From the NCBI GenBank assembly GCA_032716605.1, contig CM064519.1:18242512-18306511 (forward strand): DNA of 64,000 nucleotides. Direction: 5' to 3'. Made by a program: the position numbers and the translations under genes. The stretch is from Paralithodes platypus (lineage: Eukaryota > Arthropoda > Malacostraca > Decapoda > Lithodidae). Shown in pieces: positions 56,824 to 64,000 of the stretch (the stretch's first letter is position 1; each line of letters starts with the position of its first letter). The notes under the pieces are model-generated. The model ran no database searches, had not been told where the DNA came from, and saw only the letters and a list, made by a program, of their open reading frames with translations.

Positions 56824-57155
56824 TTAAGGGCAGGTTTTTAGTTTGGTCTCTAGATATCCATCAAGCTTAAGATTACACCCCCTTGAGCCCCTTTCAAGAT
56901 AAATTTGTACATTTTTCGGTAGAAAAATGTCCCGGCTGAAAGCCGGGAATACCAGGCTTAAATACCAGGCTTACCTTAAATAAAATCGACACCTAAATGG
57001 CACGAAAGGTCTTTAAATTGACAGAAATTGGTCGAAAGTTCTTAAAATCGTCAAAATAATAGGGCGAACGTATTAAAATTAGAAAAACAATGGGACTAAA
57101 CATGAGGGAGAAAGGAGTCAAGAAAAAAATCCCTCAAGTGGAAATTTCCCCTTAA
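56824..57155 (+). mobile_element. TTAA family A, core deleted
   Basis: Runs from TTAAGGGCAGGTTTTTAG to AAATTTCCCCTTAA. TTTTTCGGTAGAAAAA and CCGGCTGAAAGCCGG are present, but GGCTCGCTATCGCTCGCC is replaced by two AATACCAGGCTTA copies. Confidence 0.92.
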
Positions 57156-57413
57156 TATATTATCGGTACTGTCCATGTGTTGTGTCTAAGTTACTATAGT
57201 CCATTCATTATAAGTTGGCCAGAAAGCTTGACCTCTATCCTCTGTAACTCAAAAGGGGCAAGAGCAAATGGGCTGTAAATTTCCACTCCTTTTCCCTGGT
57301 TGACTTTCCCCAAATGGTAGAAATATTCGGTCAATTACTGAAGTCCTGTTTGAGTTACGAGAGGCTGAGGTCTAGATGTTTGGTCTACCTTTAATGAACA
57401 GGGTATAGTGTCT

Positions 57414-57418
<5 letters not shown>
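57156..57418. other. Unassigned, with a dispersed block
   Basis: AGAGCAAATGGGCTGTAAAT (57290 area) resembles GGAGCAAATGGGCCGTACAT near 1853, each followed by TCCA, hinting at another uncharacterised dispersed repeat. Confidence 0.4.
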
Positions 57419-57460
<42 letters not shown>

Positions 57461-58393
57461 CAGGGTGTTTCATAAATACCTTTCATAAATTTCAGAATGA
57501 ATAGACCTAGCAATAATAAATATACTTTACTATGTGAAGGTTTTGGAAATTTCTCATATATACCGGGATATTACACATTTTAGTTTAAATAGGAAAGTCT
57601 AGGGGATGAAAACGATCAGTAGATTACCATCACCTCAATTACTTTGTTTTGTCATAAATGTTTGAACATCAATGTATTTTACAGTATTTACAATAGTTGC
57701 TCGAAGTTTCTCCCGCCCTCGTTGATACAGGCTTGGGCTCGGCGCATAAGAGACTGTCGCACTCTTTCAAATAGAGTGTGTCCTGGTGTGTTTCTTACTT
57801 CTCTGCAAGCCTCTTGAACTCGTGGCCACAGTTGGTGACGGGTGTTGATTTGTGTAGCATACACCCTGCTCTTCAAGTGTCCCCAAAGATAAAAGTCAAG
57901 TGGAGTTAGGTCCGGTGATCTAGGTGGCCAGGCGATGGGACCACCACGGCCTATCCACTTATCAGGGTACATAACATTAAGGAAATCCCTCGTACCTCGT
58001 GCAAAGTGAGCTGGAGCCCCATCCTGCATGAACCACATTTGTCTACGTGTTCTGAGAGGCACATCTTCAAGTAGTATGGGTAAGTCATCCTGAAGAAATC
58101 TGGTGTACACATAACACATTGCCTGTAAGTCGTTGTGGTAACATAAAAGATCCGATATCCGAGCACCTATTGTAAATACTGTAAAATACATTAATGTTCA
58201 AACATTTATGACAAAATAAAGTAATTGAGGTGATGGTAATCTACTGATTATGTTCATCCCCTTGACTTTCCTATTTAAACTAAAATGTGTAATATCCCGG
58301 TAAATATGAGAAATTTACAAAACCGTCACATAGTAAAGTATATTTATTATTGCTAGGTCTATTCATTCTGAAATTTATGAAAGGCATTTATGA
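57461..58393 (-). mobile_element. Deleted Tc1/mariner-type element with long TIRs
   Basis: Inverted terminal repeats at 57461-57696 and 58167-58393 flank a transposase remnant. The left end is CAGGGTGTTTCATAAATACC next to a TA; the right end stops nine bases short, where a TA microsatellite begins. About 230-bp terminal repeats are long for this superfamily. Each arm contains GGTGATGGTAATCTACTGAT or its complement. The arms agree closely, with scattered single-base differences. Confidence 0.88.
57688..58191 (-). pseudogene. Transposase C-terminal remnant (IS630/Tc1/mariner)
   Basis: The 167-codon frame encodes the C-terminal part of a DDE/D transposase, which would cut and join DNA at TA sites. 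Visible motifs: WFMQDGAPAHFARG with Asp57 (second catalytic Asp) and PPRSPDLTPLDFYLWG with Asp99 (third), 41 residues apart, a DD41D-type spacing. The N-terminal helix-turn-helix domains and the first catalytic Asp are missing: the first nine or so codons come from the terminal repeat itself, so an internal deletion fused repeat and gene. It cannot be active. Similar sequences are common in arthropod genomes (general knowledge). Confidence 0.88.
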
Positions 58394-58429
58394 TATATAT
58401 ATATATATATATACCGGTATATTTATATT

Positions 58430-58945
58430 TATATAAACTCACTGCCGAAGTTAAGATTATAATATATGCTGGCTTTATTACGCGTGTCAATTAAGTATTT
58501 AGGCCATTATTTGTGCCATGATTTAAAATATTAGGAAGTAATAATCAAGGTAACTAATATGATAATCGTAAACGGCAGCACACCTGCATTACTGCGTACT
58601 TCATTAATATGTAATGGACAATGTAGCGAGTTATAAGAGCATTAGTAGGACAAATATATATATATATATATATGTTTTGTCATGCTTGCTATTGCGTTTC
58701 AGACATAGAAGTTGTATATTTGATACGTATATATAATTTCATTGATCACAGATATATGCATACAATTCGTGTTATCCATTATAAACGTAATACTAGCATT
58801 CTATCATTATCAGCCTATTCTGTCCAACTCTCTAACCTAAGAGTGAACGATTTCCCCAGTCTTTCTTTCACTCAATAAGTGAACTCTGGAACTCATCCTA
58901 CGATTCATTCTTCTTTCAAGTTCCGTGTGTCCAGACAGTTTAACT
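58430..58945. other. Unassigned AT-rich stretch
   Basis: Short TA runs only (about 58655-58672); no gene signal. Confidence 0.45.
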
Positions 58946-59326
58946 TTAAGGGGGGTGACCTGCGTTTTGTTATTTCTGTCCTTTTCTCTCTTTCTCTGGT
59001 TTGTACCCATTCGGCCCCATTCAGCCAACTATTTTAAGACGTTTATCCCCATCTAGGTGTCGATTTCTTCTTGGCGAGCGATAGCGAGCCAGCATTATAT
59101 GAAGAAATCCGGCTTCGCCGGAGACATTTTTCTATCGAAAAATTTACAAATTTAGACTGCTGTCAAACAAAAATAAAAAATACGCTGGCTCGCTACCGCT
59201 CACCAGTAAAATATTGACACCTGGATGGGGATAAACGTCTTAAAACAGTAGGCTGAATGGGGCCAAATGGATACAAGCCAGAGAAAGATAGAAAAGGACA
59301 GAACAAAAACAGGTCACCCCCCGTAA
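58946..59326. mobile_element. TTAA family B copy, symmetric
   Basis: Runs from TTAAGGGGGGTGACCTGC to CAGGTCACCCCCCGTAA; centre TCCGGCTTCGCCGGAG then TTTTTCTATCGAAAAA. Close to the 26462-26856 copy. Confidence 0.93.
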
Positions 59327-59374
59327 CGTACCTTGTAGTTGACCCTCTACCACCCTTTGCCTTTTGTCTCCTTC

Positions 59375-59585
59375 AGCCGGAGTCACACGAGCCATTTGTC
59401 GAGCAATTTTTACGGGCAATTATGGTCTGGAAGCTTAAAAAATGACACTTTATCAGAATTCAGCCGCCTAACATAATCTACCTTCAGTCTAGTTACCGGT
59501 ACCAGTGCCAAAAAGTCCCGAAATATAACGAGGAAAAACTTGCTCATGGAAAATTGACGGAAAAAGTGCTCGTGTGACACCGGCT
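59375..59585. mobile_element. 211-bp element with 18-bp terminal inverted repeats
   Basis: Left end AGCCGGAGTCACACGAGC, right end GCTCGTGTGACACCGGCT, 17 of 18 bases matching. Inner parts also loosely pair (GAGCAATTTTTACGGGCAAT vs ATTGACGGAAAAAGTGC). A different kind from the TTAA families; superfamily and target duplication not determined. Confidence 0.6.
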
Positions 59586-59615
59586 TTACACGTGGTAATA
59601 ATATAGAACGTAAGA

Positions 59616-59837
59616 TTAACCTCTTCAGTACGGTGACGTCCTTTTCAATAGATTCAGGCAACTATTAGATGATTGTATGCAGGTTAGGAAGGACCTCTAG
59701 CAATTAAAGGCTACAGACTATCTCATTTCATCCTTTTAGCTACCACAGATCCTTCCTAAGCTGCACACAATCGTCTAATTATAGTAAATATAGCAATAAG
59801 AAAACCAGAAAGACGGCGCCGGTACAGAAGGGGTTAA
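59616..59837. mobile_element. TTAA family C copy
   Basis: Runs from TTAACCTCTTCAGTACGG to CGCCGGTACAGAAGGGGTTAA. Confidence 0.9.
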
Positions 59838-59846
59838 TAAATGCAT

Positions 59847-59877
59847 CTCTCTCTCTCTCTCTCTTTCTCTTTCTCTT

Positions 59878-59921
<44 letters not shown>

Positions 59922-60028
59922 TCTTTCTGTCTCTCTCTCTCTCTGTCTGTCTGTCTGTCTCTCTGTCTCTCTCTCTCTCTCTGTCTCTCTCTCTCTCTCT
60001 GTATCTCTCTCCTCTTCTCTCTCTTCCT

Positions 60029-60079
<51 letters not shown>

Positions 60080-60177
60080 GTCTGCTATCTCTCTCTCTCG
60101 TCTCTCTCTGGTTTCTGTCCTCTCTCTCTCTCTCTCTCTCTCCTCTCTCTCTATCTCTCTCTCTTCTCTCTCTCCTC

Positions 60178-60226
<49 letters not shown>
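59847..60226. repeat. (CT)n compound microsatellite
   Basis: CT run with TCTTTC, GTCT and CTCC interruptions. Open frames on both strands are Ser/Leu or Arg/Glu repeats. Confidence 0.96.
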
Positions 60227-60227
<1 letters not shown>

Positions 60228-60308
60228 CTTTTCCTTATAACACATTTCATAACAGACCCATAATTTACTGTAGTTAGTATCATAAGGCAATTCCCAGTCG
60301 CTGAAAGC

Positions 60309-60688
60309 TTAAGGGAGCCCACCTCGCCTTTGTTTTCTCTTTCTCTCCCTCTCTCTTTGGCTTGTATCCATTCGGCCCCATTCAGCCTACTGTTTTAAGA
60401 CGTTTACCCCCATCCAGGTGTCAATATTTTCCTGGCGAGCGGTAGCGAGCCAGCATATATATATTTTTGTTTTGACAGCAAGCTAAATTTGTACATTTTT
60501 CGATAGAAAAATTTCCGCCGGATTTCTCCATACAATGCTGGCACGCTATCGCTCGCCAGGAAGAAATCGACAACTGGATGGGGATAAACGTCTTAAAGCA
60601 GTTGGCTGAATGGGGCCGAATGGATACAAGCCAGGGAAAGAGAGAAAAGGAGATAAAGACAAAAAAAAAAGCCGGTGACCCCCCTTAA
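60309..60688. mobile_element. TTAA family B copy with mismatched ends
   Basis: Left end TTAAGGGAGCCCACCTCGC, right end GCCGGTGACCCCCCTTAA. Arms and GGCGAGCGGTAGCGAGCC intact; central GC hairpin partly deleted (TTTCCGCCGGATTTC). Confidence 0.93.
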
Positions 60689-60754
60689 TAAGGTACCTTA
60701 TTCAACAGGCTTATCGACACAAATCACGATGTTCCAACTGACGGCCATATTAGT

Positions 60755-60968
60755 CACCTCTTCTGTGCCGGCGACGTCTGTTTAGTTTTATCCTGGCTAT
60801 ATTTAGACGATTTTATGCAGTTTAAGATGGAGCTATGGTAGTAAAAAGGATTAAGTGAGAGAGTTCGAAGCCTGTTAATTGCTGGAGGCCCTTTTTAAAT
60901 TGAATAAAATCGTCTAATAGTAGCCAGAAAAAGTTAAAAGGACGGCACCGGTACTAAAAAGGATAAAT
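60755..60968. mobile_element. Family C copy
   Basis: From TCACCTCTTCTGTGCCGGC to GGCACCGGTACTAAAAAGG; both TTAA ends decayed, arms TTTAGACGATTTTATGCAG and AATAAAATCGTCTAATAG. Confidence 0.85.
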
Positions 60969-60969
60969 C

Positions 60970-61345
60970 CGCTCCATAGTCAATCTCAATAAACTGATAA
61001 ACGAAATAACTAGAAATAAACCAAGCTATATTAAGTTCTTATTTCATCGGTCAGCACACAGTTACTTAGCCTTCATTGAACGTAGTAAATACCAACCCCT
61101 TGCAAGCAAATTTACCCTCTCCGACATATGACGCGATTTTGAGCCTATCTATTGGGGATACTTTAAAGCCTTTGTTACCATCAGGGGTATTTAGAAACCT
61201 TTAGTTTAGTTACTTCAACCTCTGCAGTTGTCTTTGAGTTAGCTGTGGGCAGAAAACTAATTTTGGAGAGGTAATTATAAGAGTGAGAGAACTCTATTTC
61301 TTATTGCTAATCTGGCAACCTCTGCGTCATAAATGCGTGAAAGGG
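60970..61345. other. Unassigned stretch
   Basis: No repeat or coding signal recognised. Confidence 0.45.
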
Positions 61346-61560
61346 TTAACCCTTTGAGTACCCGCGACGTGTGTTATATTATATTCTAGCTAGATTTAGA
61401 CGATATTTTTCAGCGTAGGAAGGATCTGTGGTAGTTAAAAAGGTTGGTTTGTATAGTTTGAAGCCTTATTATTGCTAGAGCTCCTTCCTAAGCTGAATGA
61501 AATCGTCTAATAGTTGCCAGAACATGATAAAAGGAACGTCCCTGGTACTGAAGGGGTTAA
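61346..61560. mobile_element. TTAA family C copy
   Basis: Runs from TTAACCCTTTGAGTACCCGC to CCTGGTACTGAAGGGGTTAA. Same subtype (GACGTGTGTTATAT arm) as 25476-25687. Confidence 0.9.
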
Positions 61561-61580
61561 GAATACAGCCTTATAGTATC

Positions 61581-61876
61581 TTAAACCCTTCACTGCCGGG
61601 GATCTTATTGGCTTTATTTCAGCTACATTTAGACGATTTTATGAAGCTTAGGAAAGATATAATATACGGTAGCTAAAAAAAGATTAATGGAGATAGTCTT
61701 TAGCCTAATAACGGGTAGCGATCCTTCCTAAGCTGAATTCAATCGTCTAATAGCTGCCAGAGTATAACGAAAAGGACGTAGCAATAATGGGTAGAGGTCC
61801 TTCCTAAGCTGAATGGAATCGTCTCATAGCTGCCAGAGTATAACGAAAAGGACGTAGCCGGTACAGAAGGGGTTAA
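61581..61876. mobile_element. Family C copy with internal duplication
   Basis: Runs from TTAAACCCTTCACTGCCGG to GCCGGTACAGAAGGGGTTAA. About 80 bp of the right arm (TCCTTCCTAAGCTGAATTC through AACGAAAAGGACGTAGC) is repeated in tandem, lengthening it to 296 bp. Confidence 0.88.
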
Positions 61877-61905
61877 CGGGAAGAGAAATTGCCAGTGCAG
61901 GGAAG

Positions 61906-61975
61906 ATCAGATCAGATGAAGGTATTGAGGGATATACCTTTACAACGGCACCTCGTAGCTACTTTCTACTATACT
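61906..61975 (-). mobile_element. SINE 3' fragment
   Basis: (AGATC)n-like tail followed by ACCTTTACAACGGCACCTCG and TAGCTACTTTCTAC, matching the 3' part of 45983-46290. Confidence 0.6.
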
Positions 61976-62063
61976 TGAATGGATCGAAACATAATACCCA
62001 CACGACGGATGAACCTTTTTACTGTGATGACACGACGTGTTTCGACTCTCTCTGGCGCCCTCT

Positions 62064-62278
62064 TTAACCCCTTCTGTACCGGTGCCGTCTTTTTAACTTT
62101 ATGCTGGCTACTATTTGACGATTTTATCAAGTTTAAAAGGGGCCTCCAGTAATTAACAGGCTTCGAACTATCTCACATAAGCCTTTACACTACCACATAT
62201 CCTTCTCAAGCTGCACAAAATCGTCTAAATATAGCTAGAATACTATGAAGAAGACTTTGCCGGTACAGAAGGGGTTAA
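62064..62278. mobile_element. TTAA family C copy
   Basis: Runs from TTAACCCCTTCTGTACCGG to CCGGTACAGAAGGGGTTAA. Confidence 0.93.
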
Positions 62279-62315
62279 GTGAAAAGGAAGGAAGAGGTCT
62301 AAAGAGAGAGTTCAA

Positions 62316-62684
62316 TTAAAGGGAGATGGGTCGTTTTCTGGTCCCCTTTCTCCCTCGTGTTAAGCCCCATTTGTTTTAAGATTATAAGAAGTTCGGCCCA
62401 TTAGTTTGGCGATTTTAACACCATTCGCCCCATTTCGTTGTCAATTTTTAGACCTTTCTTGACATTTAGGTGTCAATATTTTCCTGGCGAGCGATAGCAA
62501 GCCTGAAGTTTTAATAGGAATCGGCCTTAGGCCGGGAAATTTTTCTATCGAAAAATTTACACATTTATTTTGAAGTGGGGTCTAGGGGGTGTTTTTCTAA
62601 GCTTGATGTAGGTCTAGGGAGGAAACTAAAAAAAGTATAAGAAGATATTTAAATGAGCAAATAAAAACGACTCATCCCCCTCAA
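62316..62684 (-). mobile_element. Family A copy between duplicated flanks
   Basis: From TTAAAGGGAGATGGGTCG to CTCATCCCCCTCAA. Ladder, GGCGAGCGATAGCAAGCC, CGGCCTTAGGCCGG and TTTTTCTATCGAAAAA. The preceding GTGAAAAGGAAGGAAGAGG...GAGAGAGTTCAA is repeated after the element as GTGAAAAGGACGGAAGAGG...GAGAGAGTTGAA. Confidence 0.88.
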
Positions 62685-62689
62685 AGTGA

Positions 62690-63205
62690 AAAGGACGGAA
62701 GAGGACTCAAGAGAGAGTTGAAATAACTTGTCGTGTCATCATAACAAAACGTTTGTCCGTCACGTGAGTAAACATGTTTTCCTATATCTTACCACAGCCC
62801 TCTCAATGTGCTGCCTGTCACACCACACATCTACCACGTTCTGGAAATTAACTCCAAGACTACGGCACATTTAGTTATTCTAAAATGTCATGTTGAAATC
62901 ATTCAACACTCATATCAATCCAACAATCCTCCTGACTGACTGATGGCTGGAGTGTGTGTGATAACCCCTTGACAAGCGAGTACTATACTGTATCTGTGTG
63001 CCCTATGCATCATCAGCCTATCACTGTGAGTCACACCTTTACTTGATAGCCACCTGGGGGGAGACGAGCTGCACTTTCAATCTTGGACAAATAATTCCAT
63101 TTTGTCGTTTTCACCGGAATGATATTATAAGGACGAGTCATTAATAGTTCAGCGGCTTTTAGTTGCAAGCTTGTTTTCTGTATGCACTATCACTTTCGCT
63201 TGCTT

Positions 63206-63240
<35 letters not shown>

Positions 63241-63403
63241 CGCTAGTTTATGAAAAACAAATATATATCACCCAGTTTATTTATTTTTTATTGTATTTTA
63301 TTTTGTCATACAAATTCCTAAACAATGTGTCTTTAATTCGTAGCGGATACCAGACTCCGCTTCAATCCGCCACATAAGGAACAGATAAAATAAAAAAAAA
63401 TAA
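62690..63403. other. Unassigned stretch with (GT)n
   Basis: GT run at 63207-63238. The 68-codon frame at 63171 crosses it and is not supported as a gene. Confidence 0.5.
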
Positions 63404-63614
63404 TTAACCCCTTCTTTACTGGGGACGTCTGTTTAGCTTCGTTCTGACTACTATTAGACGATTTTATTCAGCTTAATAAGGGCCTCCAGTAATTAACAGG
63501 CTTGGAACCATCTTACCCCTTTTTACTAACACAGATCCTTCTTAAACTGCACAAAATCGTCTAAATGTAGCTAGAATATAATGAAAAAGACGTTTCCGGT
63601 ACAGAAGGGGTTGA
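63404..63614. mobile_element. TTAA family C copy
   Basis: Runs from TTAACCCCTTCTTTACTGG to CCGGTACAGAAGGGGTTGA. Confidence 0.92.
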
Positions 63615-63759
63615 TAGATAGATGAAAACGTGTGACTTGGGAGTGATAAGAAGTGAAGATTAAAAGTGCAAACCTCCTCCCGTGATTCAGACAGTCTAGG
63701 GTTGGACTTTGTTCCTCTGGCATCAGTTTACATTATTGTGTTGACTGTGATAGTGTGAT

Positions 63760-63769
63760 AAGAGAGAGA

Positions 63770-63805
<36 letters not shown>

Positions 63806-64000
63806 AGAGAGAGAGAGAGAGAGAGAGAGAGCAGAACAAAGGTTAGCTTAAGTGTGTCGTGATGTCAACATATGAACTTGATCACTGAACAAAATCAGAT
63901 TGACCACTGTACATTATGGAGTCATTGGAGAGAGACTTACATACATAGACTTACATAGATAATAGATAAATAGAGAGAGAGAGAGAGAGAGAGAGTAGGT
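63760..64000. repeat. GA/GT runs and dispersed repeat copy 2
   Basis: GT then GA run (63773-63830). 63862-63948 repeats 23442-23522 (GATGTCAACATATGAACTTG... GGAGAGAGACTTACAT), again followed by a GA run. Continues past the window end. Confidence 0.75.

Noticed and set aside
59775..60322. Arg/Glu-rich and Ser/Leu-rich frames of 140-171 codons
   Set aside because: Translation of a CT microsatellite in both directions.

Overview
The window looks like intergenic or intronic DNA from a eukaryotic nuclear genome, most likely an arthropod and probably a decapod crustacean. The signs are very dense microsatellites and minisatellites, tRNA-derived SINEs, a mariner-type transposase relic of a kind common in arthropods, short AT-rich inverted-repeat elements, and gene candidates in single exons with GT splice donors. 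No prokaryotic gene organisation is visible. The organism call is an inference from style; no conserved host gene was recognised.

Dominant content: three families of short non-autonomous elements bounded by TTAA (the names A, B and C are mine). Family A (about 325-390 bp, about 37 complete or partial copies) begins TTAAGGGGAG and ends CTCCCCTTAA. Family B (about 380-425 bp, about 10 copies) is a near-complete palindrome with GGGGGGTGACC-like ends. Family C (about 215 bp, about 20 copies plus fragments) is an imperfect palindrome beginning TTAACCCCTTCTGTACCGG. Adding my own coordinates, they cover roughly 19 kb (about 30%). A and B share a core: a hexamer direct repeat GCGAGC-GRTA-GCGAGC, a GC hairpin with a TTC loop, and an AT hairpin TTTTTC-TAYC-GAAAAA. 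Copies often abut so that neighbours share one TTAA, or nest inside each other.

Layout: 0-4.2 kb, A/B/C copies and a possible micro-exon; 4.4-7.4 kb, GA, a 12-bp satellite, CA and CT tracts; 8-12.4 kb, TTAA elements, a 65-bp array and a SINE fragment; 13.3-14.6 kb, a 22-bp minisatellite; 15.2-17.2 kb, TTAA elements and a GGT-rich array; 18.0-21.0 kb, a 69-bp minisatellite running into the only convincing host coding exon (minus strand, 482 codons, unrecognised); 21.6-28.2 kb, TTAA-element chains; 28.2-30.2 kb, a 41-bp pyrimidine minisatellite; 30.8-31.0 kb, a possible short first exon on the minus strand; 32.4-37.0 kb, two long minisatellites growing out of A copies; 37-46 kb, A copies, a SINE, purine tracts and mixed dinucleotides; 46.9-47.2 kb, a 28-bp array; 48-53 kb, further TTAA elements; 53.0-55.8 kb, a GC-rich Pro/Ala/Thr/Lys open frame between two inverted A copies; 57.4-58.4 kb, a deleted Tc1/mariner element with a DD41D-type spacing and terminal repeats of about 230 bp; 58.9-63.6 kb, a dense cluster of B, C and A copies.

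The genes do not form a visible pathway. The most unusual content is the TTAA family set itself: its shared two-hairpin core, the 31-32 bp internal ladder of family A, chain insertions sharing one TTAA, and tandem arrays that repeatedly start inside A copies.
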